Origin: Roseiarcus sp963798015
GTDB taxonomy: Bacteria; Pseudomonadota; Alphaproteobacteria; Rhizobiales; Beijerinckiaceae
DNA: 64,000 nt
Assembly (NCBI GenBank): GCA_963798015.1
Contig: CAWCSA010000003.1
Coordinates: 124,001 to 188,000 of the forward strand
Direction of reading: 5' to 3'
The translations under genes and the position numbers were made by a program. Below are positions 17,794 to 28,702 of the stretch, in pieces (positions within the stretch are counted from its first letter, which is position 1; every line of letters begins with the position of its first letter). Under the pieces are notes generated by a model. It worked only from the letters and a program-made list of their open reading frames with translations. It was not told the DNA's origin and did not search any database.

Positions 17794-18613
17794 GGGCCAG
17801 GGTTCGATCGACGTTCCAGTCCGAGCCTTTTCCTATGATTTGGGCGCGAGCGGGCCGGAGCTAACCCGAGCGGTCGCGGTTGAAGCGCCCGTTCAGATCG
17901 TCATAGGCGGCGCGCCTTTCGCCGTCATGATGGCAACCCCGAGGGACCTGGAAGACTTCGCCTATGGCTTCGCTCTGACGGAACAGATCGCCGAAAGCGT
18001 GAACGATATTCGGGCTGTCGAGGTCGAAGGCGTCGAGGACGGCTGGAAGCTCAAGATCGCGCTTTCCGGCGAGCGATTGCAGGCGCATCTTGCGCGGGGC
18101 CGGGCGATGAGCGGACGCACTGGCTGCGGCCTTTGCGGTATTGAAGATTTCTCGCAAATGCCCTCGCCCCGTCCGCCGCTGCATTCGCCAGCCCCGATCA
18201 CGCCTGAGGCCATTCGCGCGGCTCTCAGCGAACTCGAGGCGCAGCAGCCCCTCAATCAGGCGACGCGCGCGGTTCACGCCGCGGCGTGGTGTGGGCGAGA
18301 TGGAGCCATTGTCTTGGTCCGTGAGGACGTGGGACGGCACAATGCGCTCGACAAGACGATTGGGGCGCTCACGCGCGCTGACGTCGCGCCGGACAACGGG
18401 TTCTTTGTCATCACCAGCCGCTGCTCGTTCGAAATGGTGGCCAAGGCCGCGATCTTCGGTGCGGGGACACTTGTCTCGGTTTCGGCGCCAACCTCGCTGG
18501 CGCTCGAGCGGGCGCAGCGTTTCGGCGTTCGCCTGATTGCGGTCGCGCGCTCCGACCAGGCTTTATCCTTCGAGGACGGGAAGAACGACGCGAGCGGAGG
18601 ATTGGCGGCTTGA
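17780..18613 (+). CDS. fdhD: formate dehydrogenase accessory sulfurtransferase FdhD
   Basis: A 277-residue FdhD, which transfers sulfur from a cysteine desulfurase to the molybdenum cofactor of formate dehydrogenase and is needed for its activity. The reactive CxxC is Cys116/Cys119 in GRTGCGLCG. Other family segments are the REDVGRHNALDK loop and ITSRCSFEMVAKA. It overlaps the end of fdsA and the start of fdsD (TGATG at 18611-18615), so it is part of the fds operon, matching the fdsGBA-CD layout of Rhodobacter and Cupriavidus. Confidence 0.95.
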   Translation: MRPSEGQGSIDVPVRAFSYDLGASGPELTRAVAVEAPVQIVIGGAPFAVMMATPRDLEDFAYGFALTEQIAESVNDIRAVEVEGVEDGWKLKIALSGERLQAHLARGRAMSGRTGCGLCGIEDFSQMPSPRPPLHSPAPITPEAIRAALSELEAQQPLNQATRAVHAAAWCGRDGAIVLVREDVGRHNALDKTIGALTRADVAPDNGFFVITSRCSFEMVAKAAIFGAGTLVSVSAPTSLALERAQRFGVRLIAVARSDQALSFEDGKNDASGGLAA

Positions 18614-18843
18614 TGACCGGCAAGCTCGACAGACTTGTGCGCATGGCCAATCAGGTCGGCGAATTCTACGCCACCATGCCCGAGCGGGAAGCGACCGAGG
18701 GCGCCGCCTCGCATCTGCGTCTCTACTGGACGCCAAAGATGATTCGCGAGATCATCGCCTTCGCCGATGAAGGCCATCCCGGCCTGAATGCGATCGCGGC
18801 GCGCGCGATCGATTCATTGAAACAGAGCGAGTCGGCCGCCTAG
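18613..18843 (+). CDS. fdsD: formate dehydrogenase delta subunit
   Basis: A 76-residue protein with the FdsD signature: LDRLVRMANQVGEFYAT near the N-terminus and HLRLYWTPKMIREII in the middle. FdsD is the small last subunit of soluble NAD-dependent formate dehydrogenases and is thought to help assemble or stabilise the molybdenum subunit. The start overlaps the fdhD stop. It closes the fdsGBA-fdhD-fdsD unit. Confidence 0.93.
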   Translation: MTGKLDRLVRMANQVGEFYATMPEREATEGAASHLRLYWTPKMIREIIAFADEGHPGLNAIAARAIDSLKQSESAA

Positions 18844-18860
18844 AACTCATCCGGGCCCTC

Positions 18861-20915
18861 ATGCCGCGCTGGCCGCGCCCCCAAAATCTCACGCGGCTTT
18901 TTGTCGGCCAGCACATCATCAACGGCGTGAGCGTCGGCGCCGGCGTGGTTGTGGTCGCGCTCGTCGCCGCGAAGATTTTCGGCTTCACCGCGGGCCAACC
19001 TGCGACGCTGGGCGCGATATCGGCCAGCATTTCCGATCTTCCGGCGCCCTGGCGCGAGAAAGCACGGACGCTCATCTTCGGCTTCGCGCTGGCGATGCTT
19101 TCGACGATCGCGATCCAGCTCGCGCTGCCGTGGCCGCTCGCCGCGCTCATCATGATCGGAATCATCAGCTTCGTCGGCGGTTTGGTCACCGGGCTCGGGC
19201 GATGGGCTGTTGCCGTCGGGATGCAGGCCGTCATCCCGATGGTGTTCATTCTGGGGTTCCCACGCGAGGCTTACGCCGCCGTGGTTCGCAATGAACTTGT
19301 GTTTGCAGGCGGAGGCGTCGCCTATATCGCCATTGCGCTCTTGGCGACCATTTTCACCGACCCTAGCGCTCGCCGGATGGTCGCGAGCGAAACGATCCGA
19401 GAATTCTCGATCTATTTGCGTGCGGTCGCGGGCATCTTCGATCCCGATCAGGATTTGGCGACGGCCTATGGCGCGACGATCCGCCAGCAGTCGGCTTTGT
19501 CTGAGCAATTGCAATCCGCGCGCTCGCTTTTGCTCGAGCGATCCGGCGGAGCGGGAGAGCGGATGCGGCTTGCGGCCTCGATCGGCATCCTGCTCGACGC
19601 GCTCGATGCATTGGTCGCTGCCCAGTGCGATGTCGAACTGATCCGAAAAACGCCTGGAGCGGCGACAGTGCTGGCCCGGATCGGGGACGCCTTGCGGATC
19701 GGGGCGCATGATCTCCAGCACTTGAGCATAGAACTCCTGACCACCGGCCACCCCACGCTGCCCCCGGACCATCAGCTCTCGATCGACGCGCTCAGGAACG
19801 AAGCCGCGCGGATCGAAGCGAATGCGATGGATGCAAACGAGCGCCAGGCGCTCGACGCCGCGACGTGGCGGCTCGTTCGGTCTCTCGGTCATATCCGACG
19901 CCTTGAACGGTCGCTGTCTAATAATATGACGGCGAAGGCAGCGATCGGCGATGTTGATCTTGCCGCATTCATCCCGAAGCGAAACTACGGACCGAGCGCG
20001 CTCGCTCCGCATCTCAAACCCGATTCGCCAGTGCTGCGATTTGCGACTCGCCTGTCGCTGGCGATGATGGCCGGCGCCGTCGTCGCGCAATCGCTTGGCG
20101 ACGAGCGGCATGGCAATTGGGTTCTCCTCACCATCGCGGTCGTGGTCCGCGCCGGATATGGACTGACGCGTCAGCGGCGCGACGACCGGGTCATCGGGAC
20201 GCTCGTCGGGTGCGTACTGGCGGCGGGCTCAGTGGCTTATTTGCCGGCTGGCTTGCTCGTCGCCGTTCAGGGGTTCGCGGTCACTGTGGTGCACAGCTTT
20301 GCGCGGCTCAACTATCGCATCTCGTCGACCGGAGCCTCGGTGATGGCTCTGGTGTCGTTGCATCTGGTCCAGCCGTCGGTCTCGGCGCCCATATTGGTGC
20401 GGTTGGCCGATACGCTGATTGGCGCCGCGATCGCGCATCTCTTCAACTATTTCTGGCCGCGCTGGGAATTCCTGGAGGCGCCGCAACTGGCGAACCGCCT
20501 TCAGGCCCAGCTTGCCGCCTTCGCTCTCGCCGCGCTGAGGAATGACGTCAACGAACATGACTACCGGCTGGCGCGAAAGAACGTGATTGAGGCCATGGCT
20601 GCGCTTTCCGATTCCGCTGGCCGGATGGCCATCGAGCCAATGACCGCCCGCAAGGGCCTCGACGAAATGGCGGAGGTTCTCATCAGGGCCTACAGCCTTG
20701 TGGCCCAGCTTTCGGCCGCTCGTCTGGCGACGCAAACCGGCGTTCCTCTGCCGGACCTCGCGGTCAGCAACTGGCTTCAGGCGCTCCTGGCGGGCGAATC
20801 CGACCGGACAGGCGTCGTGACCGAACCACCGACGGGACCCCTCGCCGCCGCCGCGTTCGCTGTCACGGCCGCCGCCCGCAAGTACGAACGCGCGGCGAAG
20901 AGCGACGCCATCTAG
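18861..20915 (+). CDS. FUSC-family membrane protein (aromatic acid exporter-like)
   Basis: A 684-residue inner-membrane protein of the FUSC/YccS type. Five to six helices at the N-terminus (FVGQHIINGVSVGAGVV to about residue 160), a long cytoplasmic helical segment, a second membrane block (about 385-520) and a C-terminal soluble helical part reproduce the duplicated FUSC layout. Relatives such as AaeB export aromatic carboxylates, but the substrate here is unknown and no membrane-fusion partner is adjacent. It starts 17 bp after fdsD, so it may be read through from the fds operon. A role in formate metabolism is not implied. Confidence 0.85.
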   Translation: MPRWPRPQNLTRLFVGQHIINGVSVGAGVVVVALVAAKIFGFTAGQPATLGAISASISDLPAPWREKARTLIFGFALAMLSTIAIQLALPWPLAALIMIGIISFVGGLVTGLGRWAVAVGMQAVIPMVFILGFPREAYAAVVRNELVFAGGGVAYIAIALLATIFTDPSARRMVASETIREFSIYLRAVAGIFDPDQDLATAYGATIRQQSALSEQLQSARSLLLERSGGAGERMRLAASIGILLDALDALVAAQCDVELIRKTPGAATVLARIGDALRIGAHDLQHLSIELLTTGHPTLPPDHQLSIDALRNEAARIEANAMDANERQALDAATWRLVRSLGHIRRLERSLSNNMTAKAAIGDVDLAAFIPKRNYGPSALAPHLKPDSPVLRFATRLSLAMMAGAVVAQSLGDERHGNWVLLTIAVVVRAGYGLTRQRRDDRVIGTLVGCVLAAGSVAYLPAGLLVAVQGFAVTVVHSFARLNYRISSTGASVMALVSLHLVQPSVSAPILVRLADTLIGAAIAHLFNYFWPRWEFLEAPQLANRLQAQLAAFALAALRNDVNEHDYRLARKNVIEAMAALSDSAGRMAIEPMTARKGLDEMAEVLIRAYSLVAQLSAARLATQTGVPLPDLAVSNWLQALLAGESDRTGVVTEPPTGPLAAAAFAVTAAARKYERAAKSDAI

Positions 20916-20947
20916 ACTAGGGCCTGACGATCGGCGGGAGCGAAGAC

Positions 20948-21826
20948 TCAAAGCCGCTTCTCAAACCAGTGATGGGCGTAAGGATTGTCGTTGAAACGGG
21001 CGATTTCCGTGTAACCTTCGCTTCGGTAAAGCGCGCGGGCTTCAGTCAGCGCCCGGTTGGTGTCCAGCCGCAGCGTCTTCAGCCCTTTTTCGCGGGCCAC
21101 AGTTTCCAGTGCTCGCAACATCCGGCGCGCAACGCCCATGCCTCGCGCGGACGGCGCGGTCCAGACGCGCTTGATTTCTCCCGTCGCTTTGTCCACGCGC
21201 TTGAACCCGCCGCACCCGACCGCGTCACCATCGAGTCGCGCGATCACGAAAAGACCGGTCGGAGGCGTCATGCCGTCGACGCGGGCGTAGTCATCGGTAT
21301 CGTCGAAGCCGCCCTCAAAACGCGCCGCGAGCTCGCTGAAATACGCGTTCAGGCAGAGGCGCGAGTCATCGCCGTCCAGCGGTTCGGCGTTGACCTTGAC
21401 CGAGGCGGCTCGGATCAGTCGCTCAACTTCGCCCATCGCCGCCAGCAAGCGCCTCTGGTCGGAGGCGTCGAGGGGCCCGAGCATCGATGCCACGAGATTG
21501 TCCGAGAGCCTGTCATAGGCCACGCGCTCGGCGGTTCCTTTGCGGGTCAGGCTCACATTGCGGCGACGACCGTCGTCATCTCCCTTCGTCACAGCGATCA
21601 ACCCCTGCATCTTCAGGGATTGCAGCAGGCGGCTGAGATAGCCCGAATCGAGTCCGAGTTTGCAGCGTAGCGCGCGGACATCAGCGCCATCAGCGCTGAT
21701 TTCGAAAAGAAGCCGCGCCTCCGCCAAAGAGCGGCCCCGCTGCAAGTAATCGACCTCGAGCGCGCCGACGCGCTGAGTCACAAGTCGACTGAAGCGTCGA
21801 ACGCTTTGCAGCTGGCTCTCATCCAT
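20948..21826 (-). CDS. MarR regulator-GNAT acetyltransferase fusion protein
   Basis: A 292-residue two-domain protein. Residues 1-145 form a MarR winged helix (KLGLDSGYLSRLLQSLKMQ as recognition region, KGDDDGRRRNVSLTRKG as wing). Residues 150-292 form a GNAT domain with the acetyl-CoA loop in VWTAPSARGMGVARRML and the LRLDTNRALTEARALY segment. Such fusions are common in Rhizobiales and Actinobacteria; the acetyltransferase substrate is unknown. A TCTGACT-AGTCAGA dyad sits 2 bp upstream of the start codon, consistent with autorepression. It converges on the FUSC gene. Confidence 0.9.
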   Translation of the reverse strand: MDESQLQSVRRFSRLVTQRVGALEVDYLQRGRSLAEARLLFEISADGADVRALRCKLGLDSGYLSRLLQSLKMQGLIAVTKGDDDGRRRNVSLTRKGTAERVAYDRLSDNLVASMLGPLDASDQRRLLAAMGEVERLIRAASVKVNAEPLDGDDSRLCLNAYFSELAARFEGGFDDTDDYARVDGMTPPTGLFVIARLDGDAVGCGGFKRVDKATGEIKRVWTAPSARGMGVARRMLRALETVAREKGLKTLRLDTNRALTEARALYRSEGYTEIARFNDNPYAHHWFEKRL

Positions 21827-22181
21827 TCTCTGACTTTAGTCAGATATCTCCTGATTTCAAACGCACGGGGGGACGATCGGGCCGCTTCGATCGGGCCGGG
21901 CTCATCGCAAGGCCACAAAGCGCGCCGGCACGCCAGATCGCCGCGCGCAAATTTGTGATCGGCGGCGGTGGCGGCCGACGCGAAGGAAACGATTGCGGGG
22001 CGGCGGCAAACGGCGTTAATCTGATCGCCAGCGTAAACAGCGCGCGCCGTCCTTGCCGTGCTTCGCACCTCGCATCGCGGTTCGCGTCCAAGAGAGAAAA
22101 GCGTAAATGCCGGCGCGCGGCGCGCGAACACGCTTCTCGCCATAACGTTGAGGGCTACGGGGCTCCTTGGTTAGGGAGACT
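21827..22181. other. divergent intergenic region
   Basis: 355 bp between the MarR-GNAT gene and a divergent hypothetical gene. It contains the dyad at 21829-21844 and otherwise no open frame, repeat or RNA that I recognise. It must hold promoters for both flanking genes. Confidence 0.5.
21829..21844. promoter_or_regulatory. palindromic operator at the MarR-GNAT start
   Basis: Arms TCTGACT and AGTCAGA are perfect reverse complements around a central TT. The site begins 2 bp upstream of the start codon of the MarR-GNAT gene and would cover its ribosome-binding region. Autorepression by the encoded MarR domain is the natural reading. Confidence 0.5.
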
Positions 22182-22619
22182 ATGATGCCAAACATGGAAT
22201 ACGCACTAGCGTCGGGGCGCTCTGCCCCCTACCTGGACGTCGCGCCGATGATCTCCACGTTTCGGTTCCAGCCGTCCGATTTCGAGTACGCTCATGGCTG
22301 GCTCACCCACGTTCCGAGCCGCCATCGCTTCCAATTCGACCGGAAAGGACGAGTGACAATCGACGCTCCTTGTGGCTGCGCGACCCTTTCAGTGAACCCC
22401 GAGCAGGCCGACGAACTCCATTCGATGTTCAAGACATGGAGGAAGGACTATTGGCAGCCCCTCGAAATTAACCGGGAGTTCGCGTCACACTTCGCCGAAC
22501 CGAATGCCTGGGTGAGGTTATTCCGCGACATCCGCATGGCTTGGCGGCGCTTCCGCCGAGAAGCGGGCCCAGTCACGATCCCCGCCGACGTGCTTCCGTC
22601 GGCAACGCCCGCGGAATAG
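22182..22619 (+). CDS. hypothetical protein
   Basis: A 145-residue soluble protein I do not recognise. It is rich in aromatic and basic residues (HGWLTHVPSRHRFQF, WVRLFRDIRMAWRRFRREAG) and contains a CGCA cluster in IDAPCGCATLSVNPEQA. There are no membrane segments. ATG 22182 is preceded by AGGGAGACT and was taken as start in place of the GTG five codons upstream. It lies alone between the MarR-GNAT fusion and the rhamnose aldolase, with the latter convergent. Confidence 0.6.
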   Translation: MMPNMEYALASGRSAPYLDVAPMISTFRFQPSDFEYAHGWLTHVPSRHRFQFDRKGRVTIDAPCGCATLSVNPEQADELHSMFKTWRKDYWQPLEINREFASHFAEPNAWVRLFRDIRMAWRRFRREAGPVTIPADVLPSATPAE

Positions 22620-22733
22620 CCGCGGTTCACGCGCTTTAAGTCCGCGCGCCCACGCGGGGGGAGCGCGGACTTGATCATGCGCCTCTCGCTCCGAGCGGAA
22701 CGCTCGCCCTCGGCTCGCGAAAAGCGCCTGGAC

Positions 22734-24839
22734 TCAGCGTGTAAAGCTGACCGCGTTGCCCGCGTCGACGTTGAGAATGTTGCCGGTGCTCTTGGAGGAG
22801 AGATCCGAGGCGAAATAATAGACCGCTTCGGCGATGTCCTCGGGATAGACCGAGCGTTTCAACAGCGAGCGCTGGCGGTAGACCTCTTCCAGCTCGCTTT
22901 CGCTCACCTTGTTTGACGCCGCCCGTTGCGTCCGCCATTCGCCCTGCCAAATCTTTGACCCACGCAGCACCGCGTCGGGATTGACCGTATTGGCGCGGAT
23001 GCCGAGCGGCGCGCCCTCGAGCGCGATGCAGCGCGCGAGGTGCACCTCGGCCGCCTTGGCCGTGCAATAGGCGGAGGCGCCGGGCGAGGCGGCAAGCGCG
23101 TTCTTTGAGGCGATGAAGACGATGCTGCCGCCAAGGCCCTGATCCTTCATGATCCGATAGCCCCCTCGCGCTGACAGGAAGTATCCGGTCGCGAGGATCG
23201 CGATATTGCGGTCCCAAAGTTCGAGCGAGGTGTCTTCGAAAGGAGCCGCGGAGGCGATGCCCGCGTTGGCGACGAGGATGTCCAACCCGCCAAAGGCGAG
23301 GACCGTTTCGTGAAACGCGGATTCGACCTTGCTCTCGTTCGTCACGTCGACATGGATTCCCGTGACCACATCCTTGCCAAACTGCTTGCCGAAGTCGGCG
23401 ACGGCCGCCTCCAGGCTTTGGCTGTCGATGTCGGCGAGCACGACGCAGGCGCCTTCGCCCATCAGCCGAGCTGCGATCGCTTGCCCGATGCCGCCTGCGC
23501 CCCCTGTCACCAGGGCGACACGGCCCGCAAGCGATTTCGGCTTCGGCATGCGCTGGAGCTTGGCCTCTTCCAGCAACCAATATTCGATATTGAACGCTTC
23601 CTGCTCCGAAAGCCCCACGTAGCGGCCGACGCTCGACGATCCACGCATCACATTGATCGCGTTGACGTAGAATTCCGCGGCGATACGCGCGGTCGCCTTG
23701 TCCTTGGCGAAAGACAGCATGCCGACGCCGGGGACAAGATAGATGACCGCGTTGGCGTCGCGCATCGCCGGGGAGTTGGGATGTTTGCAACGCTGATAAT
23801 AGGCGGCGTAATCGGCGCGGTAGTCAGCGAGAGTCTTGTCGAGCGACCCGATCAATACGTCGAGATTGCGGGACATCGGGTCGTAGGGCAGCACGAGTGG
23901 ACGGATCTTCGTCCGAAGGAAGTGATCCGGGCAAGACGTCCCAAGCGCCGCGAGCGGCTTGAGATCGCGAGAATTGACGAACTCCAGCACCGCCGGCGCG
24001 TCGGTGAAGTGCCCGATCTTGCGCTCGCCCGCGGAAATATGCTTGCGAATGGCGGGCAGGAGCCTCGCCGCGGCGCTGCGCCGGTCCGCGCGCGACAGCG
24101 CCTCGACATGCGGGCCTCCGAAGGCTGCTCCCGGCGCCTTTGCGCTAAGCCATCGGGCGGCCTTGTTGATCATCTCTAACGTCAATCGATAGCATTCCTT
24201 CGACGTGGGCGCCCAGGTGAAGAGCCCGTGCCCGCCAAGGATGACGCCTTTCATCTTTGGATTGGCCTCAGCCATCGCGCCAAGCTTGAGTCCCAGGTCG
24301 AAGCCCGGCCGCTGCCACGGCAAAAAGCCGAGCTCGCCGCCGTAGACCTCTTGCGTCAGCGCTTCGGCCTTCTCACTCGCCGCGATCGCAATGACCGCGT
24401 CGGCGTGAACATGATCAACATGAATGTGCGGAACGAAGCCGTGCAGCGTCGTGTCGATCGAGGTTGCGCGGGGATTGAGGTTGAAGGTGCAATGATTGTA
24501 GAGCGCGACCATCTCGTCCTCGTGCTCGAGGCCACGATAGATCGACTTGAGGCGGAGAAGCTTGTCCATATAGAGCGTCGAGAAGCCGTCGAGCTTCATC
24601 GAGCCGATGTCGCCGCCCGAGCCTTTGACCCAGAGAACCTGGGTCGGCGCGCCGGTCAGCGGATCGGTCGCGGCGAGCTTCGCGGACGTGTTGCCGCCGC
24701 CGAAATTGGTAATGCGCAGGTCGCTGCCGAGCAGGTTCGACCGGTAGAGAAGGAGACCTGGATCGTCGAGGGAAGCCGCGTGCTCGTCGTCCCAGAGATC
24801 GGGCAATGGAGCGTCAAAACGAACTTGATCGCCGCTCAT
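22734..24839 (-). CDS. rhaD: bifunctional rhamnulose-1-phosphate aldolase/short-chain dehydrogenase
   Basis: A 701-residue fusion. The N-terminal class II aldolase/adducin domain (about 1-420) shows metal-binding histidines in PHIHVDHVHADAVI and GGHGLFTW. The C-terminal SDR domain (about 435-701) has the NAD-binding TGGAGGIGQAIA and active-site YCTAKAAE. The aldolase splits L-rhamnulose-1-phosphate into dihydroxyacetone phosphate and L-lactaldehyde, and the dehydrogenase oxidises lactaldehyde to lactate. The same fusion occurs in rhizobial rha loci, divergent from the transporter genes exactly as here. The isomerase (rhaI) that makes rhamnulose is not next to it, although in rhizobia it usually is. 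Confidence 0.93.
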   Translation of the reverse strand: MSGDQVRFDAPLPDLWDDEHAASLDDPGLLLYRSNLLGSDLRITNFGGGNTSAKLAATDPLTGAPTQVLWVKGSGGDIGSMKLDGFSTLYMDKLLRLKSIYRGLEHEDEMVALYNHCTFNLNPRATSIDTTLHGFVPHIHVDHVHADAVIAIAASEKAEALTQEVYGGELGFLPWQRPGFDLGLKLGAMAEANPKMKGVILGGHGLFTWAPTSKECYRLTLEMINKAARWLSAKAPGAAFGGPHVEALSRADRRSAAARLLPAIRKHISAGERKIGHFTDAPAVLEFVNSRDLKPLAALGTSCPDHFLRTKIRPLVLPYDPMSRNLDVLIGSLDKTLADYRADYAAYYQRCKHPNSPAMRDANAVIYLVPGVGMLSFAKDKATARIAAEFYVNAINVMRGSSSVGRYVGLSEQEAFNIEYWLLEEAKLQRMPKPKSLAGRVALVTGGAGGIGQAIAARLMGEGACVVLADIDSQSLEAAVADFGKQFGKDVVTGIHVDVTNESKVESAFHETVLAFGGLDILVANAGIASAAPFEDTSLELWDRNIAILATGYFLSARGGYRIMKDQGLGGSIVFIASKNALAASPGASAYCTAKAAEVHLARCIALEGAPLGIRANTVNPDAVLRGSKIWQGEWRTQRAASNKVSESELEEVYRQRSLLKRSVYPEDIAEAVYYFASDLSSKSTGNILNVDAGNAVSFTR

Positions 24840-25017
24840 GGGCCGCTCCTCTCAATGTCGCGAATTTCGCCTCTCCAATAGGCAAATGATCGAAGAGCGT
24901 CAACGTTTCTGCGCGATTCCGCGGCTTCTGAGCGACTTTGATCGCGCTCGATTGACAGCCCTGAAGGCGCGTGGCACTGAAAGTCACAACGACCAATATC
25001 GGGGGAACGACAAGGTT

Positions 25018-25130
25018 ATGCGCGAGCGACAGCGCGTCGAGATCCTCCGCAATCTGTTCGTCGTGCGACGTTTTCTCTCTATTGCCGACCTTATGGCAAC
25101 GACGGCCTTGTCCGCCGCCACGGTGGCGGC

Positions 25131-25134
<4 letters not shown>
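25018..25134 (+). pseudogene. rhaR: DeoR-family regulator, truncated to its HTH (rhaR remnant)
   Basis: A 38-codon frame beginning ATG 25018 encodes RERQRVEILRNLF, FLSIADLMATTALSAATV and then stops. This is the start of a DeoR-type winged helix (ERxRxILxxL, SVxELxxxxxVSxxTVRRDL). The frame breaks exactly where the conserved RRDL should follow. The remaining 220 or so residues, including the sugar-phosphate-binding domain, are gone. In Rhizobium the DeoR repressor RhaR sits at this position ahead of the transporter genes. The stop TGA overlaps the GTG start of the ABC ATPase (GTGA, 25131-25134), so the leftover could act as a coupled leader peptide. Confidence 0.6.
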
Positions 25135-26680
<1,546 letters not shown>

Positions 26681-26684
<4 letters not shown>

Positions 26685-27676
26685 GCGCGACAGCAATCGC
26701 GAGTTCGGCGAGCGCCCGCACCGGCATGTTTCGCCGTTTGGCCGGCCAGGAGCTTCTGCTCGCGGTCGCGATCGTCGCCCTTGCCGTCGTTGTCGGCTTT
26801 ATCAATCCGCGCTTCCTCGCCACGCGTAATCTCTCTGACATTCTGCTCGGCAATTCCTATATCGCGATCGCGGCCGTCGGCATGTCGATGGTCATCATCT
26901 CCGGCAACATCGATATTTCCGTCGGCGCTCTCATTGGCGTCTTGGCGACGATCAGCGGTTCGCTGGCGGTCGCGGGCGCGCCGATCATCGTGACCTGGCT
27001 CGCGCCGCTGGTCATTGGCGTCGCTGTGATGGCGGCCCAGGGCGCGATCATCGCCTACCTCAGGATCCCGGCCATCGTCGTTACCCTTGGCATGCTGTCG
27101 ATCCTGAAAGGCGGCCTCATCAGCGTTACCGGCGGGAAATGGATTACCGACCTGCCGCAGAACTTCCATCTCGCCGATCTTTCTTTTTTCGGCGTGCCGA
27201 TGCCCGTCATCATCATGGTCCTCGCGACTGTGCTGGCAGCGATCTGGATGCGCAATTCGCCCACGGGCCGCGCGATCTACGCGACCGGCGGCAATCCTGA
27301 GGCCGCGCGCCTCTGCGGCGTCAATCCACAGCGCACCGTGCTGATGGTGTTCGCGCTGCACGGCTTTTTCACTGGGCTCGCTTCGCTCGTCTACGCGACG
27401 CAGCTCCGCGTGATCCAGTCGACGACTCCGCAGGGCCTTGAGCTCACCGTCATCACCGCCGCCGTCGTCGGCGGCGTCAGTATCCTGGGCGGTGTCGGTA
27501 CGGTGGTCGGCTCGACGCTGGCCGCCATCCTCATCGCGGAGATCACGAGCGCGCTCGTGTTCGTCAACATCTCGCCCTACTGGACGGATGCGTTGCGCGG
27601 CGGGCTCATTCTCGCAACCGTCATCGCGGACATCTTGCGCCGCCAGCGCCGCGCCGCTCAAGGGTGGAAGCGATGA
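26681..27676 (+). CDS. rhaP: rhamnose ABC transporter permease
   Basis: A 331-residue CUT2 permease with about ten membrane helices. Family segments include the IIISGNIDISVGALIG stretch in the first third and the cytoplasmic loop GRAIYATGGNPEAARLCG, which contacts the ATPase. It is followed by VVGGVSILGGVGTV. GTG 26681 overlaps the end of rhaT, and its stop overlaps the ATG of rhaQ, so the three genes are translationally coupled. Assignment of rhaP versus rhaQ follows the rhizobial gene order. Confidence 0.9.
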
Positions 27677-28644
27677 GCATGGCGATCGAAACGAAGACGT
27701 TTCGCGTGCCCCGCTGGCTTAAGCGTCACGAGACGCTGCTCGCGATCATTCTCTTGATTGCGCTCTTCGGCCTCGGTCTCATGAACGACCGCTTTCTGAC
27801 CCTGGACAATCTCCTCAACCAGGGCCGGCTCATGACCGAGATCGGCCTGATCGCGCTGCCGATGACCTTCGTCATCATTACCGGAGGCATCGATCTTTCG
27901 GTCGGCGCGATCGTTGGCCTGTGCGCGATCATGCTCGGCTATTCGTGGAAGACGTTCGGCTTTCCACTGCCGCTCGCAATCATCTTCTCGCTGTTCGTGG
28001 GCGCGCTCGCGGGGCTCGTCAACGGCCTCGTCATCACGCGGATTAAAGTGCCACCGCTTATTATGACGATTGCGACGCTCGCGCTTTATCGCGGTCTTGC
28101 CGAGGGCATAAGCCAGGCGCGTTCGGTGCGCGGCTATCCGGAATGGTTCTATTTTCTCGGCCAGGGGGACGTGTATGGCGTGCCGACGCAGCTTCTCCTT
28201 CTGCTCGTTCTCATCGTCATCTTTGGGATCGTGCTCGATCGCACGACTTTTGGCCGCGCGCTCTACGCAATCGGCGCGAACGAGACGGCGGCGCGCTTTT
28301 CGGCGCTCTCGGTCGATCGGGTCAAGCTTGTGGTCTATACGCTTTCCGGCCTCGCCTCGGGCCTGGCCGCCTGGGTCCTGGTCTCGCGCGTGACGACCAC
28401 GCGCATGGACATGGGGAGCGGCTACGAGCTCGACGTGATCGCCGCGGTGGTGCTGGGGGGAACCAGCATTTTCGGCGGCTCGGGCACAATCTGGGGAACG
28501 GTCATTGGGCTGGCGATGATCCAGCTCCTCAAGAACGGGCTGGCGTTGACTGGCGTCAAGGGGGACGCGACAATCGTCGTTATTGGGATCGCGCTCATTC
28601 TCTCGGTTTTGATCGCGAGTTCGCTTCAGCGTCGCCGCGACTGA
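27673..28644 (+). CDS. rhaQ: rhamnose ABC transporter permease
   Basis: A 323-residue second CUT2 permease, homologous to RhaP, with FVIITGGIDLSVGAIVG, the ATPase-contacting loop GRALYAIGANETAARFS and VVLGGTSIFGGSGTIWG. Two permeases with one duplicated ATPase and one binding protein form the complete transporter. ATG 27673 overlaps the rhaP stop (ATGA); ATG 27679 is possible. The next gene, rhaS, follows after 58 bp with its own GGAGG. Confidence 0.9.
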   Translation: MSMAIETKTFRVPRWLKRHETLLAIILLIALFGLGLMNDRFLTLDNLLNQGRLMTEIGLIALPMTFVIITGGIDLSVGAIVGLCAIMLGYSWKTFGFPLPLAIIFSLFVGALAGLVNGLVITRIKVPPLIMTIATLALYRGLAEGISQARSVRGYPEWFYFLGQGDVYGVPTQLLLLLVLIVIFGIVLDRTTFGRALYAIGANETAARFSALSVDRVKLVVYTLSGLASGLAAWVLVSRVTTTRMDMGSGYELDVIAAVVLGGTSIFGGSGTIWGTVIGLAMIQLLKNGLALTGVKGDATIVVIGIALILSVLIASSLQRRRD

Positions 28645-28702
28645 GCGCCGCATTTCGTAAGGCCAACGCCGCTACTGGCGGCATCTAGGGAGGAGTCAGG
28701 TA

